From Phaeovulum molybdatiresistens (GTDB taxonomy: Bacteria; Pseudomonadota; Alphaproteobacteria; Rhodobacterales; Rhodobacteraceae), in assembly GCF_023544865.1 (NCBI RefSeq), contig NZ_JAMJFX010000017.1, positions 21,645 through 85,644 of the forward strand: 64,000 bases of DNA, read 5' to 3'. The position numbers and the translations under genes were made by a program. Under the pieces are notes generated by a model. The model did not search any database. It saw only the letters and a program-made list of their open reading frames with translations, and had not been told where the DNA came from. This document shows, one piece after another, positions 16,849 to 26,159 of the stretch (its first letter is position 1; each line of letters starts with the position of its first letter).

Positions 16849-18444
16849 TTATTGCATCATTTCCTTGGTCGCGCTCAGCGTGATGCCGGGATAGTCGCGG
16901 ATCACGCGGTCGATGTCCCACTGCAACCGCGTCAGGAACACGATGTCGCCGTCATGGTCGGTCGAGATATGCTGCTTGTTGGTCTCCACCATCTGCTCGA
17001 CCGCCGCGCGATCGCCCTGCACCCAGCGCGCCGAGGTGAATTGCGACGGCTCGAACCGCACCGGAATGCCATATTCGATGCCGATCCGGCTGGCCAGAAC
17101 CTCGAATTGCAGCGCGCCCACCACGCCCACGACAAAGCCCGATCCGATCATCGGCTTGAAGACCTTGGCGGCACCTTCCTCGGCGAATTGCATCAGCGCC
17201 TTTTCCAGATGCTTGCCCTTCATCGGATCGGTGGACCGGACCGATTGCAGCAGTTCGGGCGCAAAGCTGGGGATGCCGGTAAAGCGCAGCGCCTCACCCT
17301 CGGTCAGCGCGTCGCCAATGCGCAATTGCCCGTGGTTCGGGATGCCAATGATGTCGCCCGCCCAGGCCTCTTCGGCCAGTTCGCGGTCGGCGGCCAGGAA
17401 CAGCACCGGGTTCGTCACCGCCATCGGCTTCTTGCTGCGCACATGCAACAGCTTCATCCCGCGCGTGAAATGCCCCGACACCATGCGCACAAAGGCCACC
17501 CGGTCGCGGTGCTTGGGGTCCATGTTGGCCTGCACCTTGAAGACAAATCCGGTGACGGCCTTTTCCTCAGGCGCCACGTCGCGCTCGGCCGCCTTTTGGA
17601 TCTGCGGCTGTGGCCCGAATTCGCCGATGCCGTCCATCAATTCTTTGACGCCAAAGGAATTGATCGCAGATCCGAACCAGATCGGCGTCATATGCCCTTC
17701 AAGAAAGGACTGCCGGTCAAAGGCGGGCAGCAATTCGCGCGCCATCTCCAACTCCTCGCGCAGCTTTGCCAGCTGCCCGGCGGGCACATGTTCGGCAAGC
17801 TTCGGATCGTCCAGACCGTCGATCTTGATCGACTCTGCCACCCGGTTGCGGTCGGCCCGGTCGATCAGCTCCAGCCGGTCGTGCAGGATGTCATAGCAGC
17901 CCAGGAAATCGCGCCCCATCCCGATCGGCCAGCTGGCCGGGGCCACGTCGATCGCCAGGTTTTCCTGGATCTCGTCGATGATCTCAAAGGTGTCGCGCGC
18001 CTCGCGGTCCATCTTGTTGCAAAAGGTCAGGATCGGCAGGTCGCGCAGCCGGCACACCTCGAACAGCTTGCGGGTCTGGCTTTCCACCCCCTTGGCGCCG
18101 TCGATCACCATGATCGCCGCATCCACCGCGGTCAGAGTGCGATAGGTATCCTCGGAAAAATCCGAGTGGCCGGGCGTGTCCACCAGGTTGAAGCGGAATT
18201 CGCGGAAGTCGAACGACATCGCCGAGGCGGAAACCGAAATCCCGCGGTCCTGTTCCATCTTCATGAAGTCCGACCGCGTGCGCCGCGCCTCGCCCTTGGC
18301 GCGCACCTGACCCGCCATCTGGATCGCGCCACCGAACAGCAGGAACTTTTCGGTCAGCGTGGTTTTCCCCGCATCCGGATGCGCGATGATCGCAAAGGTC
18401 CGGCGGCGGGCGATTTCGGCGGGAAGATCGGGTCTGTTGCTCAT
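16849..18444 (-). CDS. prfC: Peptide chain release factor 3
   Basis: RF3 is a translational GTPase of 531 residues that recycles RF1/RF2 from the ribosome after termination. G-domain motifs are AHPDAGKTTLTEKFLLFGGAIQ (G1, about residues 21-42), DTPGHSDFSEDTYR (G3) and NKMDRE (G4). The C-terminal half has the RF3-specific domains, including FVFKVQANMDPKHRDRVAFVR broken across domain II. Length equals the family norm. A copy of the dispersed box element lies 66 bp upstream of the start, between this gene and the Hint-domain gene. Confidence 0.97.
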   Translation of the reverse strand: MSNRPDLPAEIARRRTFAIIAHPDAGKTTLTEKFLLFGGAIQMAGQVRAKGEARRTRSDFMKMEQDRGISVSASAMSFDFREFRFNLVDTPGHSDFSEDTYRTLTAVDAAIMVIDGAKGVESQTRKLFEVCRLRDLPILTFCNKMDREARDTFEIIDEIQENLAIDVAPASWPIGMGRDFLGCYDILHDRLELIDRADRNRVAESIKIDGLDDPKLAEHVPAGQLAKLREELEMARELLPAFDRQSFLEGHMTPIWFGSAINSFGVKELMDGIGEFGPQPQIQKAAERDVAPEEKAVTGFVFKVQANMDPKHRDRVAFVRMVSGHFTRGMKLLHVRSKKPMAVTNPVLFLAADRELAEEAWAGDIIGIPNHGQLRIGDALTEGEALRFTGIPSFAPELLQSVRSTDPMKGKHLEKALMQFAEEGAAKVFKPMIGSGFVVGVVGALQFEVLASRIGIEYGIPVRFEPSQFTSARWVQGDRAAVEQMVETNKQHISTDHDGDIVFLTRLQWDIDRVIRDYPGITLSATKEMMQ

Positions 18445-18510
18445 GCGCGCCCTTTAGCGCGCCCCCGCCGCCCGCGCAATCGCCCAGATCGCCAAAGCCG
18501 CGCCTGCCTG

Positions 18511-18540
18511 CTTCGGCTTTGCGAAAATATCCTCGGGGGG
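18511..18540 (-). repeat. Dispersed box element, canonical copy 1
   Basis: Read on the minus strand this is CCCCCCGAGGATATTT, TCG, CAAAGCCGAAG. It follows a GC hairpin (GGGGGG-CAGACAG-CCCCCC, 18584-18602) that lies just after the stop of the Hint-domain gene, so the order in the direction of transcription is stop codon, hairpin, box. prfC starts 66 bp further on. Confidence 0.85.
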
Positions 18541-18629
18541 AGGGGTGTGGCCGGTCCCCGGCACGGGGGCGGGCCGCGGCCCCGGGGGGCAGACAGCCCC
18601 CCGTCCGGCGGGCGCCGCCCGCGCGCGCC

Positions 18630-19661
18630 TCAGTCCCCGGCGCGGCGGCGAAACAGCCGGTCCAGCCCCACGCGGGCCAGCGTCTCGCGCCCGGCCTCGG
18701 TGCTGAAATGCGGCTTGTGGTTCAGCCCCGGCAGGCGCGCGCGGATTTCGGCCGTCAGCTCGCCCGGCAACAGGCCCAGCGTCGCCTCGGTCACCATCAG
18801 GCTTTCGCAGGGGATGCCTTCGGCATAGATGATCTCATGGTGGTCAAAGACCAGCGCATGATAATCGACATAGCCGCCTTCGCGCCGCCAGACCTTGTCG
18901 CCATCGACCAGATGCTTGGCCTGAACCAGAACCTCGGCGGTGCGGCCGATGCGCTGTTCGCCGCGCCGATACAGAAAGATGCGGTGATGTGGGCTGACGA
19001 TCAGATCGCCCTCATTGCCCAGCGTGCCGGCCGAAATCACCACCGGCGCGAAAGACCCCAGCGCCCGCAGCGTCGCCCGCGCCACAAGCCGCAGCGGCTG
19101 CGCGCCGTGATCGCGCGTCAGGATCGCATCGCCCGGCCGCAGGCTTTCGATCGGGCGCTGCGCGCCGCCCGCCAACGTGATCATCGTGCCGGTGGTAAAG
19201 GCCACACAGACCAGATCGGCCAGCCGCACATCGCGCGGCGCGCTGTCGGTTTCGATCAGCGTGTAATCCATCCGCGGCGCGATCGGCGACAGCGGCAGGA
19301 TGCACAGCCGCCCGCTGCCGGTATTGCGCAACAGCAGGACGTCCACCCCGTCGCCATCGGGGGCCATCATCACATGACGCGCGACCAGCTCGATCCGGTC
19401 GCCCGCGCGGCCCAGTTCCGACCCCGGCGCCACCACCTGCACCCCCACCGGCGCGCCATCGGCGGCCAGCATCATCCGGCGCGGGCGCGCCTCGCGGTCC
19501 AGCTGATAGACATCGCCCGGCTCGCACTCGGCGGCCGCGCCGATCGGATCGCCGTGATTGGCCCCCGAGGTCACGCGGAAATCCACCGCCTCGAAGACAT
19601 GCACCCGACGCGCGGGCGCGGGGGCCACGGGCGACGGGCTGTCTGGCGGGGCGGGCGACAT
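18630..19661 (-). CDS. Hint (hedgehog/intein) domain protein
   Basis: This 343-residue protein starts from ATG 19661 (GAAAGG upstream); a TTG-initiated extension to 19736 is less likely. The N-terminal third contains beta-rich sequence with repeated DGDGVDVLLL-like turns. The Hint_2 domain begins near residue 175 with VAFTTGTMITLAGGAQRPIESL and RPGDAILTRDHG, continuing to VISAGTLGN and SPHHRIFLYR. The residue where autoprocessing Hint domains have Cys/Ser/Thr appears to be the Thr in FTTGTMI, whereas Rhodobacteraceae homologues usually have Cys. Such proteins are common and numerous in this order, some attached to secreted proteins. The function is unknown. Confidence 0.8.
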   Translation of the reverse strand: MSPAPPDSPSPVAPAPARRVHVFEAVDFRVTSGANHGDPIGAAAECEPGDVYQLDREARPRRMMLAADGAPVGVQVVAPGSELGRAGDRIELVARHVMMAPDGDGVDVLLLRNTGSGRLCILPLSPIAPRMDYTLIETDSAPRDVRLADLVCVAFTTGTMITLAGGAQRPIESLRPGDAILTRDHGAQPLRLVARATLRALGSFAPVVISAGTLGNEGDLIVSPHHRIFLYRRGEQRIGRTAEVLVQAKHLVDGDKVWRREGGYVDYHALVFDHHEIIYAEGIPCESLMVTEATLGLLPGELTAEIRARLPGLNHKPHFSTEAGRETLARVGLDRLFRRRAGD

Positions 19662-19839
19662 CGGCGGCGGCCTTTCGCGGGGATCTTCGGGATCAGTCGT
19701 CCGCCCGGTAAATCCGATAACGGCCCCGGGCGTCAAGCGCCGCGCGCGCCCTGTGCTTGCTGCGCGCGGCCCGCATGACCTTTTGTCCGCCGCGCGTCGG
19801 TGCTAGGCAGGCGCAGGACATTCGCAGGGGAGCATCAGG

Positions 19840-20619
19840 ATGGATCTTGGCATCAAGGGCAAGCGCGCGCTGGTCTGCGCGGGGTCAAAGGGGCTGGGGC
19901 GCGGCTGCGCCGAGGCGCTGGCGGCGGCCGGGGTGGAACTGGTTCTGAACGCCCGCGGCGCGCCCGCGCTGGAGGCAACGGCCGAGGCGATCCGCCAGGC
20001 CCATGGCGTGCCCGTCACCGTGATCGCGGCCGACATCACCACCGAATCGGGCCGCGCCGAGGTGCTCTCTGCTGCGGGGGCGGTCGACATCCTTGTCACC
20101 AATGCCGGCGGGCCGCCGCCCGGCCTGTGGTCGGATTGGTCGCGCGATGACTTCATCGCGGCGCTGGATGCCAACATGCTGACCCCGATCGCGCTGATGC
20201 AGGCCTGCCTGCCGGGCATGATCGCGCAGGGCTGGGGCCGGGTGGTCAACATCACCTCGCAATCGGTGCGCGCGCCGATCCCGCAGCTGGGGCTGTCGAA
20301 TTCGGCCCGGGCGGGGCTGACGGGCTTTGTCGCGGGCACCGCGCGCCAGGTTGCCCAGCATGGCGTGACGATCAACAACCTGCTGCCCGGCATCCACGCC
20401 ACCGACCGTGCGATCGCGCTGGATGGCGGGGTGGCCAAGGCCCAGGGCATCACGCTTGACGAGGCCGCCGCGCGCCGCGCCGCGACGATCCCCGCGCGCC
20501 GCTATGGCACCGCGGCGGAATTCGGCGCCACCTGCGCCTTCCTGTGTTCGGCCCATGCGGGCTTCATCGTCGGGCAAAACATCCTGGCCGATGGCGGGGC
20601 CACCAACCTGACGATGTAG
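19840..20619 (+). CDS. SDR-family oxidoreductase lacking canonical YxxxK
   Basis: This 259-residue short-chain dehydrogenase/reductase fold has a well-placed GGGGAG ribosome site. The nucleotide-binding motif CAGSKGLGRG is at residues 14-23, and DILVTNAGG matches the NAG motif. The catalytic region reads NITSQSVRAPIPQLGLSNSA: the active-site Ser is present, but the position normally held by Tyr is Leu and the Lys four residues later is Ala (GLSNSAR instead of xYSASK). It is annotated in relatives as a 3-oxoacyl-ACP reductase-like protein, but this chemistry cannot be assumed. The gene is divergent from the Hint protein and 113 bp upstream of an ABC ATPase. Confidence 0.88.
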   Translation: MDLGIKGKRALVCAGSKGLGRGCAEALAAAGVELVLNARGAPALEATAEAIRQAHGVPVTVIAADITTESGRAEVLSAAGAVDILVTNAGGPPPGLWSDWSRDDFIAALDANMLTPIALMQACLPGMIAQGWGRVVNITSQSVRAPIPQLGLSNSARAGLTGFVAGTARQVAQHGVTINNLLPGIHATDRAIALDGGVAKAQGITLDEAAARRAATIPARRYGTAAEFGATCAFLCSAHAGFIVGQNILADGGATNLTM

Positions 20620-20732
20620 CGCCCGCGCCGGCACCGGCCCGGCCGGGCTTGTCCCGAAGGGGGGCGGCGCTTGCACAGCCCCCCCGGGCCTGCTATCCCG
20701 ACCGTAACCTGACCGTTCCAATCGGAATTTCG

Positions 20733-21850
<1,118 letters not shown>

Positions 21851-21851
<1 letters not shown>

Positions 21852-21884
21852 GGGGCGCTGCCCCCTCTTGGCGCTCTGCGCCAA
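21851..21884 (+). terminator. Paired GC hairpins after the ABC ATPase gene
   Basis: Two consecutive stem-loops directly follow the stop: GGGGG-CGCTG-CCCCC (21851-21865) and TTGGCGC-TCT-GCGCCAA (21868-21884). There is no run of T, so factor-independent termination is uncertain. They precede a dispersed box copy at 21889. Confidence 0.55.
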
Positions 21885-21888
21885 TTCA

Positions 21889-21921
21889 CCCCCGGGATAT
21901 TTGGACAAAGCCGAAGGGCAG
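21889..21921 (+). repeat. Dispersed box element, canonical copy 2
   Basis: Sequence CCCCCGGGATATTT, GGA, CAAAGCCGAAG. It lies after the FbpC-like gene's stop and hairpins, with the same polarity as that gene. It faces an inverted copy at 21948-21976 associated with the converging DUF1289 gene. Confidence 0.85.
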
Positions 21922-21947
21922 ATCGTGCCCGGCGAAGCGGACTGCTG

Positions 21948-21976
21948 CTTTCGGCTTTGCGAAAATATCCCGGGGG
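21948..21976 (-). repeat. Dispersed box element, canonical copy 3 (mirror of copy 2)
   Basis: On the minus strand it reads CCCCCGGGATATTT, TCG, CAAAGCCGAAAG. A hairpin GGGGG-CAGAG-CCCCC at 21994-22008 lies between it and the stop of the minus-strand DUF1289 gene, so the order stop, hairpin, box is again kept for that gene. The two boxes can pair with one another across a 26-base centre. Confidence 0.85.
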
Positions 21977-22016
21977 ACGCGCGGCCCGCGCGCGGGGGCA
22001 GAGCCCCCGTTCCGCG

Positions 22017-22259
22017 CTATCCGGTCCCGACCCGACCGTCATGGCCGCCCCGGCGCCGCTGCAGGCGGGGGGCGCGGTCGGGCAATTCGTCCATGATCTT
22101 GCGCCGGGTTTGCGGCGTCATCGCGCCCCAGCCGCCGATTTCCTCGATCGTGCGATAGCAGCCCACGCAGATCCGCTCGATGGGATGGACCGCGCACAGC
22201 TTGACGCAGGGGCTTTCGATCTCGGGGCGTGTCCGGGGGCTGTCGGGCGTGTCGGTCAT
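22017..22259 (-). CDS. DUF1289 family small cysteine-rich protein
   Basis: This 80-residue protein carries the DUF1289 signature [22 protein letters not shown] followed by EIGGW, with four cysteines spaced for metal or iron-sulfur binding. Function is unknown in the family. Its ATG overlaps the stop of ruvX (ATGA, 22256-22259), so it is translated from the ccmI-ruvX transcript. The C-terminal tail ([13 protein letters not shown]) is basic. Copy 3 of the dispersed box follows its stop. Confidence 0.9.
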   Translation of the reverse strand: MTDTPDSPRTRPEIESPCVKLCAVHPIERICVGCYRTIEEIGGWGAMTPQTRRKIMDELPDRAPRLQRRRGGHDGRVGTG

Positions 22260-22729
22260 CGCGGTCCCATATAGGCAAGGCGGTCCAGGGCGCCCTGCAG
22301 GATAAACCCGGCGGCGACATGGTCGATCACCTCGGCGCGACGTTTTCGGGACATATCCGCCTCGAGCATCGCGCGTTCGGCGGCAACGGTCGACAGCCGT
22401 TCATCCCAGAAGCCGATCGGCAGCGGGGTGAGCTTTTCCAGATTGCGCGCGAAGGCGCGGGTCGACTGGCAACGGGGGCCTTCGCTGCCGTCCATGTTCA
22501 TCGGCAGGCCCAGGATCAGGCCCTGGATATCGCGCTCGGCCACGATCTTCAAAAGCGCCTGGGCATCGAGCGTGAATTTCTCGCGCCGGATCGTGGTCAG
22601 CGGCGAGGCGACGGCGCGCAGCCCATCCGACACCGCCACGCCGATCGTCTTGGTGCCCAGATCCAGCCCCGCCACGGCCCCGGTGCGGGGCAGGGCGGCG
22701 GCGAAATCCTCGATCGAGGCGCAGATCAC
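22256..22729 (-). CDS. ruvX: Holliday junction resolvase-like protein RuvX/YqgF
   Basis: This 157-residue RNase H-like protein has been implicated in Holliday junction resolution and in pre-16S rRNA 5'-end processing (YqgF). Motifs: [15 protein letters not shown] (catalytic Asp near residue 20), [13 protein letters not shown], and [15 protein letters not shown] (second acidic residue). The start is GTG at 22729, which overlaps the ccmI stop as GTGA. This coupling decides against a much longer frame reaching 22876. It also overlaps DUF1289 downstream by 4 bp. Confidence 0.93.
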   Translation of the reverse strand: MICASIEDFAAALPRTGAVAGLDLGTKTIGVAVSDGLRAVASPLTTIRREKFTLDAQALLKIVAERDIQGLILGLPMNMDGSEGPRCQSTRAFARNLEKLTPLPIGFWDERLSTVAAERAMLEADMSRKRRAEVIDHVAAGFILQGALDRLAYMGPR

Positions 22730-24237
22730 TCGTCCACCCCCGCGGCCCGGGCGGCGGCGCGGATCTGTTCCAACGCGGCCGGATCGGCGGCCAATGCGGC
22801 GCTGGCCGCATCCACGGCGGCGCGCGCACGTGCGGTTTCGCCCAAAATCCCCAGGGACGAGATCAGCCGCGCCCATTCCCCCGCGCTGCCCCCTTCGGCC
22901 AGCAGGCGGTCTTCCAGCCCCGCAACCATGCCCTGGATCATCTCTTGCCGTTCGGCCTCGGTCATCGCGCCGGCGGCTTCCATCTCGGCCGCGCCGGGGC
23001 CGGGCAGGGCGGGTTGCGCGGGGCCGGGCGGGGTGCCGGCATTGGCGGCGCGGATCAGCGCCAGATCCTCGGGGCGCTGGGCGAACAGGGTTTCGGCCTC
23101 GCCCAGAACGGCATCGGCGCGGGCATCCTCGCCCAGCAGGCGCAGCGCCGCCAGAAGCTGCGCCCAGTCCTGCGCCGTGCCGCCCTGTTGCGCCAGCCGC
23201 GCGTTCAGCGCCTCAAGGCCGGGGCGCAGCGCGGCTTCGCGCGCATCGGGCGGCAATTGCAGCGCGCCCGCCAGATCAAGCGCCGCGCCGGCGCGCGGGG
23301 CGGGCGGGGTATAGTCGGCCTCACCCGCAAGCCAGGCCAGCGCGGGGATATTGGCCATGATCTGCGGCACCCAGGGCGCATCCGCCGTGCTTTCGCGCAG
23401 CAGCCCATCCCAGATCCGGAAGGCGCGGTCGCCACGCCCGTTCTGCGCCATCATCAGCCCGACGTAATAGCGCGCAAGGCCGTTGCCCGGGTCAAGCGCC
23501 AGCGCGCGGCCCAGCGCGCCCTCGGCCTCGGCGGTGACGACGCCACCGGCGGCCACCACCATCAGCTCGGCCAGCTGGGCATGATCCTCGGCGCTGGCCG
23601 CATCGGCCTTAAGGGCGACCAGCCGCCGCTGCGCCTCCCATGCGGCGCGATAATTGCCCATGTTCGCCTCATTGCGGGCCAGAAGCGCCAGACCTTCCAG
23701 GTCATTGGGGCGCTGGGCGACAACCGCGCGCAGCCGTTCCATCAGGGTGGCGAATTGCGGATCGGGTTCGGGCAGCGGGCCGCGCGCGGCGGCGGCGGTT
23801 TCCTCGGCCGCATCCTGCGTGGGGCGGTTGTCGTAAAGATCTTGCGCCATGTCGATGCGCAGCGCCAGCGGCAGGTCCGGGTATCCCGGCGCGCCCAGCC
23901 GCTGATAAAGCCAGAACGACCCGCCCAGCACCACCGCCGCCGCCAGCGCCGCCGTCAGCGTCAGCCCCCGGGGCGCGCGCGCCGCCGCGTGGCCCGTCTG
24001 AACGGCGCGGTCTGCCTCCAGCACCCGGCGCGAGATTTCCAGCCGCAGCCGCTCGGCCTCATCCGGGGCCAGCACGCCCCGCGCCAGATCGCGTTCCACA
24101 TCGCGCAACTGGTCGCGATAGACCCGCAGGTCATAGGCGGCCGAGGGTTCGGCCCCGCTGCGCCCCCGCCAGAGCGCAAGCCCCAGCAACAGCGCGATCA
24201 ATGCGGCAAGCGCGGCGGTGATGATCCAGAACAGCAT
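22726..24237 (-). CDS. ccmI: c-type cytochrome biogenesis protein CcmI
   Basis: This 503-residue membrane-anchored apocytochrome c chaperone is used in system I cytochrome maturation. ATG 24237 begins [23 protein letters not shown], a first membrane helix. A cytoplasmic leucine-zipper-like loop follows ([17 protein letters not shown]), then a second helix near residues 95-115, and a long Ala-rich periplasmic TPR region. The many c-type cytochromes of the Sox locus (SoxA, X, D, E) depend on this pathway. The gene is first in an operon with ruvX and DUF1289. Other ccm genes are not in the window. Confidence 0.92.
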   Translation of the reverse strand: MLFWIITAALAALIALLLGLALWRGRSGAEPSAAYDLRVYRDQLRDVERDLARGVLAPDEAERLRLEISRRVLEADRAVQTGHAAARAPRGLTLTAALAAAVVLGGSFWLYQRLGAPGYPDLPLALRIDMAQDLYDNRPTQDAAEETAAAARGPLPEPDPQFATLMERLRAVVAQRPNDLEGLALLARNEANMGNYRAAWEAQRRLVALKADAASAEDHAQLAELMVVAAGGVVTAEAEGALGRALALDPGNGLARYYVGLMMAQNGRGDRAFRIWDGLLRESTADAPWVPQIMANIPALAWLAGEADYTPPAPRAGAALDLAGALQLPPDAREAALRPGLEALNARLAQQGGTAQDWAQLLAALRLLGEDARADAVLGEAETLFAQRPEDLALIRAANAGTPPGPAQPALPGPGAAEMEAAGAMTEAERQEMIQGMVAGLEDRLLAEGGSAGEWARLISSLGILGETARARAAVDAASAALAADPAALEQIRAAARAAGVDE

Positions 24238-24489
24238 GGCGTCTCCTTGTGTTGATCCCATTTAGGCCGCTTGCGCCGCGGGAAAAAGCCCAATGCCGCA
24301 GGATGGAGCGCCATGTCGCAGGGCAGGGCCGCATTTTTTCGCGAAATCGGGGGGGCAAATGCTGCCTTGGGGCTGGAAATTTACCCCCGCCCGGGTTCAT
24401 CAATGACGCAAGTGTTACGCGCGCGCGGGGATTCGCGCGGCGGGCAAGACCACCCGCCCGGGCCTGCCCGGGCGCAGAAGGAGCGCCGC
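24238..24489. promoter_or_regulatory. Divergent gap between ccmI and the sarcosine oxidase operon
   Basis: This 252 bp gap separates divergent genes and presumably holds both promoters. It includes TTTTTTCGCG near 24335 and an AT-richer stretch TTCATCAATGACGCAAGTG near 24399. No gene or clear operator is assigned. Confidence 0.4.
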
Positions 24490-25743
24490 ATGGCCCAGAG
24501 ACGCTATTCCCTGTTCGCCGTCGCGCGCGAGGCGATGCGTTTCCATTCCGGATGGGAACGCGCCTGGACCTCGCCCGAGCCGAAGAAACGCTATGACGTG
24601 ATCGTGGTGGGGGCGGGCGGTCACGGGCTTGCCACGGCCTATTACCTGGGCAAGAACCACGGCATCCGCAACATCGCGGTGATCGAAAAGGGCTGGCTGG
24701 GCGGCGGCAATACCGGGCGCAACACCACGATCATCCGCTCGAACTATCTGCAGGATCCTTCTGCGGCGCTCTATGAAAAGGCCCGCGCGCTTTACGAAGA
24801 CCTCAGCCAGGACCTGAACTACAACGTCATGTTCAGCCCCCGCGGCCTTCTGATGCTGGCGCAGACCGAACATGAGGTGCGCGGCTACAAGCGCACAGTC
24901 CACGCCAATACCCTGCAGGGCGTGGAAACCGAATGGATCGACGCCAAACGCGTCAAGGACCTGGTGCCGATCATCAACATTGACGGGCCGCGCTATCCGG
25001 TGCTGGGCGCGCTTTACCAGGCCCGCGGCGGCACCGCGCGCCACGATGCGGTCGCCTGGGGCTATGCGCGGGCCTGTTCGGCGATGGGCATGGACATCAT
25101 CCAGCAATGCGAGGTGACCGGCATCCGCACCGCCAACGGTCGCGTGCAGGGCATCGACACGACCAAGGGCGCGATCGACTGCGGCAAGCTGGCGATCGTC
25201 GTCGCAGGCCATTCCTCGGTTCTGGCGGAAATGGCGGGCTTCCGGCTTCCCATTGAATCGATGGCGCTGCAGGCGCTGGTGTCGGAACCGATCAAGCCCT
25301 GCATGGATGTGGTCGTCATGGCCAACACCGTGCATGGCTACATGTCGCAATCCGACAAGGGCGAGATGGTGATCGGCGGCGGCACCGACGGGTTCAACAA
25401 CTACACCCAGCGCGGCTCCTGGCAGCATATCGAGGAAACCGTCCGCGCCCTGATCGAAACCTTCCCGATGATCTCGCGGCTCAAGATGCTGCGGCAATGG
25501 GGCGGCATCGTCGACATGACGGGCGACCGCTCGCCGATCCTGTCGACCACGCCGGTGGAAAACATCTTCGTCAACTGCGGCTGGGGCACCGGCGGGTTCA
25601 AGGCCATCCCCGGCTCGGGTTGGGCGATGGCCGATCTGGTCGCGCGCGGCCAACCCGGCCCGCTTGCGGCCGATTTCGGCCTCAATCGTTTCCGCGAAGG
25701 CCGCTTCATCGACGAATCCGTCGCCGCCGGCGTCGCCCACTAA
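24490..25743 (+). CDS. soxB: Sarcosine oxidase subunit beta
   Basis: This catalytic flavoprotein subunit (417 residues) of heterotetrameric sarcosine oxidase oxidatively demethylates N-methylglycine to glycine, formaldehyde equivalent and H2O2. The ribosome site is AAGGAG before ATG 24490. The dinucleotide motif GAGGHGLATAYYLGKNHG is at about residues 42-59. Covalent FMN is expected on a conserved His within NTGRNTTIIRSNY and its surroundings, typical of the family. The C-terminus has NIFVNCGWGTGGFKAIPGSGW. The name soxB here is the sarcosine gene, unrelated to sulfur-oxidation soxB at 56 kb. Confidence 0.95.
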   Translation: MAQRRYSLFAVAREAMRFHSGWERAWTSPEPKKRYDVIVVGAGGHGLATAYYLGKNHGIRNIAVIEKGWLGGGNTGRNTTIIRSNYLQDPSAALYEKARALYEDLSQDLNYNVMFSPRGLLMLAQTEHEVRGYKRTVHANTLQGVETEWIDAKRVKDLVPIINIDGPRYPVLGALYQARGGTARHDAVAWGYARACSAMGMDIIQQCEVTGIRTANGRVQGIDTTKGAIDCGKLAIVVAGHSSVLAEMAGFRLPIESMALQALVSEPIKPCMDVVVMANTVHGYMSQSDKGEMVIGGGTDGFNNYTQRGSWQHIEETVRALIETFPMISRLKMLRQWGGIVDMTGDRSPILSTTPVENIFVNCGWGTGGFKAIPGSGWAMADLVARGQPGPLAADFGLNRFREGRFIDESVAAGVAH

Positions 25744-25761
25744 GGAAGAACACCGATGCCG

Positions 25762-25809
25762 CTTCTTCTTGGCCAAAATACTCCGGGGGTCCGGGGGCAG
25801 CGCCCCCGG
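25762..25809 (-). repeat. Dispersed box element, variant copy (with hairpin) inside the sarcosine oxidase operon
   Basis: On the minus strand, hairpin CCGGGGG-CGCTG-CCCCCGG (25791-25809) is followed by CCCCCGGAGTATTT, TGG, CCAAGAAGAAG (25762-25789). Architecture matches the canonical element, but the last part is CCAAGAAGAAG rather than CAAAGCCGAAG. This is the one copy whose polarity opposes the flanking genes, and it lies in an operon between beta and delta subunits. Confidence 0.75.
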
Positions 25810-25835
25810 CCTCGCCACCCGAAAGGCGGATTGCC

Positions 25836-26159
25836 ATGCTGACCCTGACCTGCCCCTATTGCGGCGTGAAGGCCGAGGAAACCGAACTGGCCCCCGGCGG
25901 CGAGGCGCATCTGAAGCGCTCTGGCCCCGGATCGTCGGATGAGGAGTTCGAATCCTACCTCTTTGCCCGGAAAAACCCCAAGGGGGTGCATTTCGAACGC
26001 TGGCGCCACTCCTATGGCTGCGGCAAATGGTTCCTGGCCGCGCGCTGCACCGCCACGCTGGAAGTCTTTGGCACCTATCCCGCCCAGACCCCGGCGCCCA
26101 CGCCCGACATCCTCGCCGCGATCAAGGCCAAGCGCCCCGAATGGGAGGGCTATGAATGA
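25836..26159 (+). CDS. soxD: Sarcosine oxidase subunit delta
   Basis: This small zinc-binding subunit (107 residues) of sarcosine oxidase starts MLTLTCPYCG, where the CPYC pair and a later His/Cys (HSYGCGKWF) form the structural Zn site known for this family. Other segments such as FARKNPKGVHFERWRH are typical. ATG 25836 follows AAAGGCGG. Its stop overlaps the alpha-subunit start by 4 bp (ATGA). The name duplicates the Sox cytochrome soxD later in the window but the proteins are unrelated. Confidence 0.94.
   Translation: MLTLTCPYCGVKAEETELAPGGEAHLKRSGPGSSDEEFESYLFARKNPKGVHFERWRHSYGCGKWFLAARCTATLEVFGTYPAQTPAPTPDILAAIKAKRPEWEGYE

Noticed and set aside
16732..18828. Plus-strand frame of 698 codons
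   Set aside because: Antisense to prfC, whose GTPase motifs are intact on the minus strand.
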